The notes under the pieces: generated by a model
Databases searched by the model: none
The model's input: the letters and a program-made list of their open reading frames with translations, nothing else
Told to the model about the DNA's origin: nothing
Position numbers and translations under genes: made by a program
NCBI RefSeq assembly: GCF_050948215.1
Contig: NW_027488819.1
Span: forward strand, 248,001 to 312,000
Origin: Halictus rubicundus
Lineage: Eukaryota > Arthropoda > Insecta > Hymenoptera > Halictidae
Direction of reading: 5' to 3'
Length of the DNA stretch: 64,000 bases
In this document: positions 49,840 through 63,000 of the stretch, in pieces
Numbering within the stretch: position 1 is the stretch's first letter
Layout of the letters: each line of letters opens with the position of its first letter

Positions 49840-52370
49840 CTCTATAATATCGTATCCTCTATCATATCCTTTCCTCTTTCCTATAATATCATCTATCCTA
49901 TCCTATCCTCTATCTTATCCTATCCTCTATCCTATCCTATCATCTATCCTATCCTATCCTATCCTCTATCCTATCCTATCCTCTATCATATCCTATCCTC
50001 TATCCTATCCTATCCTCTATCCTATCTTATCATCTATCCTATCCTATCCTATCCTCTATCCTATCCTATCCTCTATCATATCCTATCCTCTATCCTATCC
50101 TATCCTCTATCTTATCTTATCCTCTATCTTATCCTATCCTCTATCCTATCCTATCATCTATCCTATCCTATCTTCTATCCTATCCTATCCTCTATCATAT
50201 CCTATCCTCTATCCTATCCTATCCTCTATCCTATCCTATCCTCTATCCTATCCTATCCTCTATCCTATCCTATCCTCTATCCTATCCTATCCTCTATCCT
50301 ATCCTATCCTCTATCCTATCCTATCCTCTATCCTATCCTATCCTCTATCCTATCCTATCCTCTACAATATCGTATCCTCTATCATATCCTTTCCTCTTTC
50401 CTATAATATCATCTATCCTATCGTATCCTCTATCTTATCCTATCCTCTATCCTATCCTACCCTCTATACTATCCTATCCTCTATCCTATCCTATCCTATC
50501 CTCTATCCTATGCTATCCTCTATCCTATCCTATCCTCTATCCTACCCTATCCTCTATCCTATCCTACCCTCTATCCTATCCTATCGTATCCTCTATCGTA
50601 TCCTATCCTCTATCCAATCCTATCCTCTATTATATCCTATCCCCTATTCTATCCTATCCTCTATCCTACCCTATCCTCTATCCTATCCTATCCTCTATCC
50701 TATCCTATCCTCTATCATATATTATCCTCTATCCTATTCTATCCTCTATCCTATCCTATCCTCTATCCTATCCTATCGTATCCTTTATCGTATCCTATCC
50801 TCTATCCTATCCTATCCTCTATTATATCCTATCCCCTATTCTATCCTATCCTCTATCCTACCCTATCCTCTATCCTATCCTATCCTCTATCCTATCCTAT
50901 CCTCTATCATATCCTATCCTCTATCCTATTCTATCCTCTATCCTATCCTATCCTCTATCCTATCCTATCCTCTATCCTATCCTATTCTCTATCCTATCCT
51001 ATCGTATCCTCTGTCCTATCCTATCCTCGATCCTATCCTATCCTCTATCGTATCCTATCGTCTATCCTATCATATCCTCTATCTTATCCTATCCTCTATA
51101 CTATGCTATCCTCTATCCTATCCTATCCTCTATCCTATCCTATCCTCTATCATATCCTATCCTCTATCCTCTCCTATCCTCTATCCTATCCTATCCTCTA
51201 TCCTATCCTACCCTCTATCCTATCCTTTCGTATCCTCTATCGCATCCTATCCTCTATCCCATCCTATCCTCTATCCTATCCTATCCTCTATCCTATCCTA
51301 CCCTCTATCCTATCCTATCGTATCCTCTATCGTATCCTATCCTCTATCCTATCCTATCCTCTATTATATCCTATCCCCTATACTATCCTATCCTCTATCC
51401 TACCCTATCCTCTATCCTATCCTATCCTCTATCCTATTCTATCCTCTATCATATCCTATCCTCTATCCTATTCTATCCTCTATCCTATCCTATCCTCTGT
51501 CCTATCCTATCCTCGATCCTATCCTATCCTCTATCGTATCCTATCGTCTATCCTATCATATCCTCTATCTTATCCTATCCTCTATACTATCCTATCCTCG
51601 ATCCTATCCTATCCTCTATCCTATCCTATCCTCTATCATATCCTATCCTCTATCCTCTCCTATCCTCTATCCTATCCTATCCTCTATCCTATCCTACCCT
51701 CTATCCTATCCTTTCGTATCCTCTATCGCATCCTATCCTCTATCCTATCCTATCCTCTATCCTATCCTATCCTCTATCCTATCCTCTATCCTATCCTATC
51801 CTCTATCTTATCCTATCCTCTATCCTATCTTATCCTCTATCCTATCCTATCCTCTATCCTATCCTATCCTCTATCCTATCCTATCCTCTAAAATATCGTA
51901 TCCTCTATCATATCCTATCCTCATTCCTATAATATCATCTGTCCTATCCTATCCTCTATCCTATCCAATCCCCTATCCTATCCTCTATCGTATCCTATGC
52001 TCTATCCTATCCTATCCTCTATCCTATCCTATCGTATCCTCTATCGTATCCTATCCTCTATCCTATCCTATCGTATCCTCTATCGTTTCCTATCCTCTAT
52101 CCTATCCTATCCTATCCTCTATCCTATCCTATCCTATCCTCTGTCTTATCCTATCCTCTATCCTATCCTATCATCTATCCTATCCTATACTCTATCCTAT
52201 CCTATCCTCTACCCTATCCTATCCTCTATCCTATCCTATCCTCTATCCTATCCTATCCTCTATCCTATCTTATCCTCTATCTTATCCTATCCTCTATCCT
52301 ATCCTATCATCTATCCTATCCTATCTTCTATCCTATCCTATCCTCTATCATATCCTATCCTGTATCCTGT
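49840..52370 (+). repeat. Satellite block repeated at 54270-56800 (offset 4,430 bp)
   Basis: Markers TATGCTATCC at 50510/54940 and 51103/55533, and TATGCTC at 51997/56427, agree at exactly 4,430 bp over about 2.5 kb. A third, rearranged copy starts near 58145 (TATGCTATCC at 58822). Near 52370/56800 the copies part: one continues with CCTATCCCC, the other with CCTATCCTC. The outer left boundary is approximate. Confidence 0.78.
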
Positions 52371-52399
52371 CCTATCCCCTATCCTATCCTATCCTCTAT

Positions 52400-53360
52400 C
52401 CTATCCTATCCTCTACAATATCGTATCCTCTATCATATCCTTTCCACTTTTCTATAATATAATCTATCCTATCGTATCCTCTATCTTATCCTATCCTCTA
52501 TACTATCCTATCCTCTATCCTATCATATCCTCTATCCTATCCTATCCTCTATGCTATCCTATCCTCTATCATATCCTATCCTCTATCCTATCCTATCCTC
52601 TATCATATCCTATCCTCTATCCTATCCTATCAACTATCCTATCATATCCTCTATCTTATCCTATCCTCTAAACTATCCTATCCTCTATCCTATCCTATCC
52701 TCTATCCTATCCTATCCTCTATCATATCCTATCCTCTATCCTCTCCTATCCTCTATCCTATCCTATCCTCTATCCTATCCTACCCTCTATACTATCCTAT
52801 CCTCTATCCTATCCTATCCTATCCTCCATCCTATCCTATCCTCTATCCTATCCTATCCTCTATCCTATCCTATCAACTATCCTATCATATCCTCTATCTT
52901 ATCCTATCCTCTAAACTATCCTATCCTCTATCCTATCCTATCCTCTATCCTATCCTATCCTCTATCATATCCTATCCTCTATCCTCTCCTATCCTCTATC
53001 CTATCCTATCCTCTATCCTATCCTACCCTCTATACTATCCTATCCTCTATCCTATCCTATCCTATCCTCCATCCTATCCTATCCTCTATCCTATCCTATC
53101 CTCTATCATATCCTATCCTCTATCCTATCCTATCGTCTATCCTATCATATCCTCTATCTTATCCTATCCTCTAAACTATCCTATCCTCTATCATATCCTA
53201 TCCTCTATCCTCTCCTATCCTCTATCCTATCCTATCCTCTATCCTATCCTACCCTCTATCCTATCCTTTCGTATCCTCTATCGCATCCTATCCTCTATCC
53301 TATCCTATCCTCTATCCTAACCTATCCTCTATCCTATCCTATCCTCTATACTATCCTATC
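52400..53360 (+). repeat. Satellite block with 243-bp internal tandem, repeated at 62156-63116
   Basis: CTACAATATCG at 52413/62169, TATGCTATCC at 52551/62307 and CCTAACC at 53316/63072 agree at exactly 9,756 bp. Inside each copy a 243-bp segment bearing TCAACTATCC and CTAAACTATCC is present twice (52631 and 52874; 62387 and 62630). Related single-copy versions lie near 53677, 57265 and 61607. Confidence 0.75.
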
Positions 53361-56300
53361 CTCTATCCTATCCTATCCTATCCTATCCTCTATCATATCC
53401 TATCCTGTATCCTATCCTATCCCCTATCCTATCCTATCCTCTATCCTATCCTATCCTCTACAATATCGTATCCTCCATCATATCCTTTCCTCTTTTCTAT
53501 AATATAATCTATCCTATCGTATCCTCTATCTTATCCTATCCTCTATACTATCCTATCCTCTATCCTATCATATCCTCTATCCTATCCTATCCTCTATGCT
53601 ATCCTATCCTCTATCATATCCTATCCTCTATCCTATCCTATCCTCTATCATATCCTATCCTCTATCCTATCCTATCAACTATCCTATCATATCCTCTATC
53701 TTATCCTATCCTCTAAACTATCCTATCCTCTATCCTATCCTATCCTCTATCCTATCCTATCCTCTATCATATCCTATCCTCTATCCTCTCCTATCCTCTA
53801 TCCTATCCTATCCTCTATCCTATCCTACCCTCTATACTATCCTATCCTCTATCCTATCCTATCCTATCCTCCATCCTATCCTATCCTCTATCCTATCCTA
53901 TCCTCTATCATATCCTATCCTCTATCCTATCCTATCGTCTATCCTATCATATCCTCTATCTTATCCTATCCTCTAAACTATCCTATCCTCTATCATATCC
54001 TATCCTCTATCCTCTCCTATCCTCTATCCTATCCTATCCTCTATCCTATCCTATCCTCTATCCTATCCTACCCTCTATCCTATCCTATCGTATCCTCTAT
54101 CGTATCCTATCCTCTATCCTATCCTATCCTCTATCCTATTCTATCCTCTATCCTATCCTATCCTCTATCCTATCCTATCGTATCCTCTATCGTATCCTAT
54201 CCTCTATCCTATCCTATCCTCTATTATATCCTATCCCCTATACTATCCTATCCTCTATCCTAACCTATCCTCTATCCTATCCTATCCTCTATAATATCGT
54301 ATCCTCTATCATATCCTTTCCTCTTTCCTATAATATCATCTATCCTATCCTATCCTCTATCTTATCCTATCCTCTATCCTATCCTATCATCTATCCTATC
54401 CTATCCTATCCTCTATCCTATCCTATCCTCTATCATATCCTATCCTCTATCCTATCCTATCCTCTATCCTATCTTATCATCTATTCTATCCTATCCTATC
54501 CTCTATCCTATCCTATCCTCTATCATATCCTATCCTCTATCCTATCCTATCCTCTATCTTATCTTATCCTCTATCTTATCCTATCCTCTATCCTATCCTA
54601 TCATCTATCCTATCCTATCTTCTATCCTATCCTATCCTCTATCATATCCTATCCTCTATCCTATCCTATCCTCTATCCTATCCTATCCTCTATCCTATCC
54701 TATCCTCTATCCTATCCTATCCTCTATCCTATGCTATCCTCTATCCTATCCAATCCTCTATCCTATCCTATCCTCTATCCTATCCTATCCTCTACAATAT
54801 CGTATCCTCTATCATATCCTTTCCTCTTTCCTATAATATCATCTATCCTATCGTATCCTCTATCTTATCCTATCCTCTATCCTATCCTACCCTCTATACT
54901 ATCCTATCCTCTATCCTATCCTATCCTATCCTCTATCCTATGCTATCCTCTATCCTATCCTATCCTCTATCCTACCCTATCCTCTATCCTATCCTACCCT
55001 CTATCCTATCCTATCGTATCCTCTATCGTATCCTATCCTCTATCCAATCCTATCCTCTATTATATCCTATCCCCTATTCTATCCTATCCTCTATCCTACC
55101 CTATCCTCTATCCTATCCTATCCTCTATCCTATCCTATCCTCTATCATATCCTATCCTCTATCCTATTCTATCCTCTATCCTATCCTATCCTCTATCCTA
55201 TCCTATCGTATCCTTTATCGTATCCTATCCTCTATCCTATCCTATCCTCTATTATATCCTATCCCCTATTCTATCCTATCCTCTATCCTACCCTATCCTC
55301 TATCCTATCCTATCCTCTATCCTATCCTATCCTCTATCATATCCTATCCTCTATCCTATTCTATCCTCTATCCTATCCTATCCTCTATCCTATCCTATCC
55401 TCTATCCTATCCTATTCTCTATCCTATCCTATCGTATCCTCTGTCCTATCCTATCCTCGATCCTATCCTATCCTCTATCGTATCCTATCGTCTATCCTAT
55501 CATATCCTCTATCTTATCCTATCCTCTATACTATGCTATCCTCTATCCTATCCTATCCTCTATCCTATCCTATCCTCTATCATATCCTATCCTCTATCCT
55601 CTCCTATCCTCTATCCTATCCTATCCTCTATCCTATCCTACCCTCTATCCTATCCTTTCGTATCCTCTATCGCATCCTATCCTCTATCCCATCCTATCCT
55701 CTATCCTATCCTATCCTCTATCCTATCCTACCCTCTATCCTATCCTATCGTATCCTCTATCGTATCCTATCCTCTATCCTATCCTATCCTCTATTATATC
55801 CTATCCCCTATACTATCCTATCCTCTATCCTACCCTATACTCTATCCTATCCTATCCTCTATCCTATTCTATCCTCTATCATATCCTATCCTCTATCCTA
55901 TTCTATCCTCTATCCTATCCTATCCTCTGTCCTATCCTATCCTCGATCCTATCCTATCCTCTATCGTGTCCTATCGTCTATCCTATCATATCCTCTATCT
56001 TATCCTATCCTCTATACTATCCTATCCTCGATCCTATCCTATCCTCTATCCTATCCTATCCTCTATCATATCCTATCCTCTATCCTCTCCTATCCTCTAT
56101 CCTATCCTATCCTCTATCCTATCCTACCCTCTATCCTATCCTTTCGTATCCTCTATCGCATCCTATCCTCTATCCTATCCTATCCTCTATCCTATCCTAT
56201 CCTCTATCCTATCCTCTATCCTATCCTATCCTCTATCTTATCCTATCCTCTATCCTATCTTATCCTCTATCCTATCCTATCCTCTATCCTATCCTATCCT

Positions 56301-59300
56301 CTATCCTATCCTATCCTCTAAAATATCGTATCCTCTATCATATCCTATCCTCATTCCTATAATATCATCTGTCCTATCCTATCCTCTATCCTATCCAATC
56401 CCCTATCCTATCCTCTATCGTATCCTATGCTCTATCCTATCCTATCCTCTATCCTATCCTATCGTATCCTCTATCGTATCCTATCCTCTATCCTATCCTA
56501 TCGTATCCTCTATCGTTTCCTATCCTCTATCCTATCCTATCCTATCCTCTATCCTATCCTATCCTATCCTCTGTCTTATCCTATCCTCTATCCTATCCTA
56601 TCATCTATCCTATCCTATACTCTATCCTATCCTATCCTCTACCCTATCCTATCCTCTATCCTATCCTATCCTCTATCCTATCCTATCCTCTATCCTATCT
56701 TATCCTCTATCTTATCCTATCCTCTATCCTATCCTATCATCTATCCTATCCTATCTTCTATCCTATCCTATCCTCTATCATATCCTATCCTGTATCCTGT
56801 CCTATCCTCTATCCTATCCTATCCTCTATCCTATCCTACCCTCTATCCTATCCTTTCGTATCCTCTATCGCATCCTATCCTCTATCCTATCCTATCCTCT
56901 ATCCTAACCTATCCTCTATCCTATCCTATCCTCTATACTATCCTATCCTCTATCCTATCCTATCCTATCCTATCCTCTATCATATCCTATCCTGTATCCT
57001 ATCCTATCCCCTATCCTATCCTATCCTCTATCCTATCCTATCCTCTACAATATCGTATCCTCTATCATATCCTTTCCTCTTTTCTATAATCTAATCTATC
57101 CTATCGTATCCTCTATCTTATCCTATCCTCTATACTATCCTATCCTCTATCCTATCATATCCTCTATCCTATCCTATCCTCTATGCTATCCTATCCTCTA
57201 TCATATCCTATCCTCTATCCTATCCTATCCTCTATCATATCCTATCCTCTATCCTATCCTATCAACTATCCTATCATATCCTCTATCTTATCCTATCCTC
57301 TAAACTATCCTATCCTCTATCCTATCCTATCCTCTATCCTATCCTATCCTCTATCATATCCTATCCTCTATCCTCTCCTATCCTCTATCCTATCCTATCC
57401 TCTATCCTATCCTACCCTCTATACTATCCTATCCTCTATCCTATCCTATCCTATCCTCCATCCTATCCTATCCTCTATCCTATCCTATCCTCTATACTAT
57501 CCTATCCTCCATCCTATCCTATCCTATCCTCTATCCTATGCTATCCTCTATCCTATCCTATCCTCTATCCTATCCTATCCTCTATCATATCCTATCCTCT
57601 ATCCTATCCTATCGTCTATCCTATCATATCCTCTATCTTATCCTATCCTCTAAACTATCCTATCCTCTATCATATCCTATCCTCTATCCTCTCCTATCCT
57701 CTATCCTATCCTATCCTCTATCCTATCCTACCCTCTATCCTATCCTTTCGTATCCTCTATCGCATCCTATCCTCTATCCTATCCTATCCTCTATCCTATC
57801 CTATCCTCTATCCTATCCTATCCTCTATACTATCCTATCCTCTATCCTATCCTATCCTATTCTATCCTCTATCCTATGCTATCCTCTATCCTATCCTATC
57901 CTCTATCCTATCCTATCCTCTATCCTATCCTACCCTCTATCCTATCCTATCGTATCCTCTATCGTATCCTATCCTCTATCCTATCCTATCCTCTATCCTA
58001 TTCTATCCTCTATCCTATCCTATCCTCTATCCTATCCTATCGTATCCTCTATCGTATCCTATCCTCTATCCTATCCTATCCTCTATTATATCCTATCCCC
58101 TATACTATCCTATCCTCTATCCTAACCTATCCTCTATCCTATCCTATCCTCTATAATATCGTATCCTCTATCATATCCTTTCCTCTTTCCTATAATATCA
58201 TCTATCCTATCCTATCCTCTATCTTATCCTATCCTCTATCCTATCCTATCATCTATCCTATCCTATCCTATCCTATCCTATCCTATCCTCTATCCTATCC
58301 TATCCTCTATCATATCCTATCCTCTATCCTATCCTATCCTCTATCCTATCTTATCATCTATCCTATCCTATCCTATCCTCTATCCTATCCTATCCTCTAT
58401 CATATCCTATCCTCTATCCTATCCTATCCTCTATCTTATCTTATCCTCTATCTTATCCTATCCTCTATCCTATCCTATCATCTATCCTATCCTATCTTCT
58501 ATCCTATCCTATCCTCTATCATATCCTATCCTCTATCCTATCCTATCCTCTATCCTATCCTATCCTCTATCCTATCCTATCCTCTATCCTATCCTATCCT
58601 CTATCCTATCCTATCCTCTATCCTATCCTATCCTATCCTCTATCCTATCCTATCCTCTATCCTATCCTATCCTCTACAATATCGTATCCTCTATCATATC
58701 CTTTCCTCTTTCCTATAATATCATCTATCCTATCGTATCCTCTATCTTATCCTATCCTCTATCCTATCCTACCCTCTATACTATCCTATCCTCTATCCTA
58801 TCCTATCCTATCCTCTATCCTATGCTATCCTCTATCCTATCCTATCCTCTATCCTACCCTATCCTCTATCCTATCCTACCCTCTATCCTATCCTATCGTA
58901 TCCTCTATCGTATCCTATCCTCTATCCAATCCTATCCTCTATTATATCCTATCCCCTATTCTATCCTATCCTCTATCCTACCCTATCCTCTATCCTATCC
59001 TATCCTCTATCCTATCCTATCCTCTATCATATCCTATCCTCTATCCTATTCTATCCTCTATCCTATCCTATCCTCTATCCTATCCTATCGTATCCTTTAT
59101 CGTATCCTATCCTCTATCCTATCCTATCCTCTATTATATCCTATCCCCTATTCTATCCTATCCTCTATCCTACCCTATCCTCTATCCTATCCTATCCTCT
59201 ATCCTATCCTATCCTCTATCATATCCTATCCTCTATCCTATTCTATCCTCTATCCTATCCTATCCTCTATCCTATCCTATCCTCTATCCTATCCTATTCT

Positions 59301-59679
59301 CTATCCTATCCTATCGTATCCTCTGTCCTATCCTATCCTCGATCCTATCCTATCCTCTATCGTATCCTATCGTCTATCCTATCATATCCTCTATCTTATC
59401 CTATCCTCTATACTATGCTATCCTCTATCCTATCCTATCCTCTATCCTATCCTATCCTCTATCATATCCTATCCTCTATCCTCTCCTATCCTCTATCCTA
59501 TCCTACCCTCTATCCTATCCTTTCGTATCCTCTATCGCATCCTATCCTCTATCCCATCCTATCCTCTATCCTATCCTATCCTCTATCCTATCCTACCCTC
59601 TATCCTATCCTATCGTATCCTCTATCGTATCCTATCCTCTATCCTATCCTATCCTCTATTATATCCTATCCTCTATCCT

Positions 59680-60040
59680 ATGCTATCCTCTATCCTATCC
59701 TATCCTCTATCCTACCCTATCCTCTATCCTATCCTACCCTCTATCCTATCCTATCGTATCCTCTATCGTATCCTATCCTCTATCCAATCCTATCCTCTAT
59801 TATATCCTATCCCCTATTCTATCCTATCCTCTATCCTACCCTATCCTCTATCCTATCCTATCCTCTATCCTATCCTATCCTCTATCATATATTATCCTCT
59901 ATCCTATTCTATCCTCTATCCTATCCTATCCTCTATCCTATCCTATCGTATCCTTTATCGTATCCTATCCTCTATCCTATCCTATCCTCTATTATATCCT
60001 ATCCCCTATTCTATCCTATCCTCTATCCTACCCTATCCTC
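59680..60040 (+). repeat. Inserted copy of 50510-50870 inside the third 4.4-kb block
   Basis: TATGCTATCC at about 50508/59678 and the rare CATATATTATCC at 50716/59886 agree at exactly 9,170 bp. The neighbouring copies at about 54.94 and 58.82 kb have CATATCCTATCC instead. So this ~360-bp piece derives from the 50.5-kb version rather than from its neighbour. Confidence 0.65.
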
Positions 60041-63000
60041 TATACTATCCTATCCTCGATCCTATCCTATCCTCTATCCTATCCTATCCTCTATCATATC
60101 CTATCCTCTATCCTCTCCTATCCTCTATCCTATCCTATCCTCTATCCTATCCTACCCTCTATCCTATCCGTTCGTATCCTCTATCGCATCCTATCCTCTA
60201 TCCTATCCTATCCTCTATCCTATCCTATCCTCTATCCTATCCTCTATCCTATCCTATCCTCTATCTTATCCTATCCTCTATCCTATCTTATCCTCTATCC
60301 TATCCTATCCTCTATCCTATCCTATCCTCTATCCTATCCTATCCTCTAAAATATCGTATCCTCTATCATATCCTATCCTCATTCCTATAATATCATCTGT
60401 CCTATCCTATCCTCTATCCTATCCAATCCCCTATCCTATCCTCTATCGTATCCTATGCTCTATCCTATCCTATCCTCTATCCTATCCTATCGTATCCTCT
60501 ATCGTATCCTATCCTCTATCCTATCCTATCGTATCCTCTATCGTTTCCTATCCTCTATCCTATCCTATCCTATCCTCTATCCTATCCTATCCTATCCTCT
60601 GTCTTATCCTATCCTCTATCCTATCCTATCATCTATCCTATCCTATACTCTATCCTATCCTATCCTCTACCCTATCCTATCCTCTATCCTATCCTATCCT
60701 CTATCCTATCCTATCCTCTATCCTATCTTATCCTCTATCTTATCCTATCCTCTATCCTATCCTATCATCTATCCTATCCTATCTTCTATCCTATCCTATC
60801 CTCTATCATATCCTATCCTGTATCCTGTCCTATCCCCTATCCTATCCTATCCTCTATCCTATCCTACCCTCTATACTATCCTATCCTCTATCCTATCCTA
60901 TCCTATCCTCCATCCTATCCTATCCTCTATCCTATCCTATCCTCTATACTATCCTATCCTCTATCCTATCCTATCCTATCCTCTATCCTATGCTATCCTC
61001 TATCCTATCCTATCCTCTATCCTATCCTATCCTCTATCATATCCTATCCTCTATCCTATCCTATCGTCTATCCTATCATATCCTCTATCTTATCCTATCC
61101 TCTAAACTATCCTATCCTCTATCATATCCTATCCTCTATCCTCTCCTATCCTCTATCCTATCCTATCCTCTATCCTATCCTACCCTCTATCCTATCCTTT
61201 CGTATCCTCTATCGCATCCTATCCTCTATCCTATCCTATCCTCTATCCTAACCTATCCTCTATCCTATCCTATCCTCTATACTATCCTATCCTCTATCCT
61301 ATCCTATCCTATCCTATCCTCTATCATATCCTATCCTGTATCCTATCCTATCCCCTATCCTATCCTATCCTCTATCCTATCCTATCCTCTACAATATCGT
61401 ATCCTCTATCATATCCTTTCCTCTTTTCTATAATATAATCTATCCTATCGTATCCTCTATCTTATCCTATCCTCTATACTATCCTATCCTCTATCCTATC
61501 ATATCCTCTATCCTATCCTATCCTCTATGCTATCCTATCCTCTATCATATCCTATCCTCTATCCTATCCTATCCTCTATCATATCCTATCCTCTATCCTA
61601 TCCTATCAACTATCCTATCATATCCTCTATCTTATCCTATCCTCTAAACTATCCTATCCTCTATCCTATCCTATCCTCTATCCTATCCTATCCTCTATCA
61701 TATCCTATCCTCTATCCTCTCCTATCCTCTATCCTATCCTATCCTCTATCCTATCCTACCCTCTATACTATCCTATCCTCTATCCTATCCTATCCTATCC
61801 TCCATCCTATCCTATCCTCTATCCTATCCTATCCTCTATACTATCCTATCCTCCATCCTATCCTATCCTATCCTCTATCCTATGCTATCCTCTATCCTAT
61901 CCTATCCTCTATCCTATCCTATCCTCTATCATATCCTATCCTCTATCCTATCCTATCGTCTATCCTATCATATCCTCTATCTTATCCTTTCCTCTAAACT
62001 ATCCTATCCTCTATCATATCCTATCCTCTATCCTCTCCTATCCTCTATCCTATCCTATCCTCTATCCTATCCTACCCTCTATCCTATCCTTTCGTATCCT
62101 CTATCGCATCCTATCCTCTATCCTATCCTATCCTCTATCCTATCCTATCCTCTATCCTATCCTATCCTCTACAATATCGTATCCTCTATCATATCCTTTC
62201 CTCTTTTCTATAATATAATCTATCCTATCGTATCCTCTATCTTATCCTATCCTCTATACTATCCTATCCTCTACCCTATCATATCCTCTATCCTATCCTA
62301 TCCTCTATGCTATCCTATCCTCTATCATATCCTATCCTCTATCCTATCCTATCCTCTATCATATCCTATCCTCTATCCTATCCTATCAACTATCCTATCA
62401 TATCCTCTATCTTATCCTATCCTCTAAACTATCCTATCCTCTATCCTATCCTATCCTCTATCCTATCCTATCCTCTATCATATCCTATCCTCTATCCTCT
62501 CCTATCCTCTATCCTATCCTATCCTCTATCCTATCCTACCCTCTATACTATCCTATCCTCTATCCTATCCTATCCTATCCTCCATCCTATCCTATCCTCT
62601 ATCCTATCCTATCCTCTATCCTATCCTATCAACTATCCTGTCATATCCTCTATCTTATCCTATCCTCTAAACTATCCTATCCTCTATCCTATCCTATCCT
62701 CTATCCTATCCTATCCTCTATCATATCCTATCCTCTATCCTCTCCTATCCTCTATCCTATCCTATCCTCTATCCTATCCTACCCTCTATACTATCCTATC
62801 CTCTATCCTATCCTATCCTATCCTCCATCCTATCCTATCCTCTATCCTATCCTATCCTCTATCATATCCTATCCTCTATCCTATCCTATCGTCTATCCTA
62901 TCATATCCTCTATCTTATCCTATCCTCTAAACTATCCTATCCTCTATCATATCCTATCCTCTATCCTCTCCTATCCTCTATCCTATCCTATCCTCTATCC

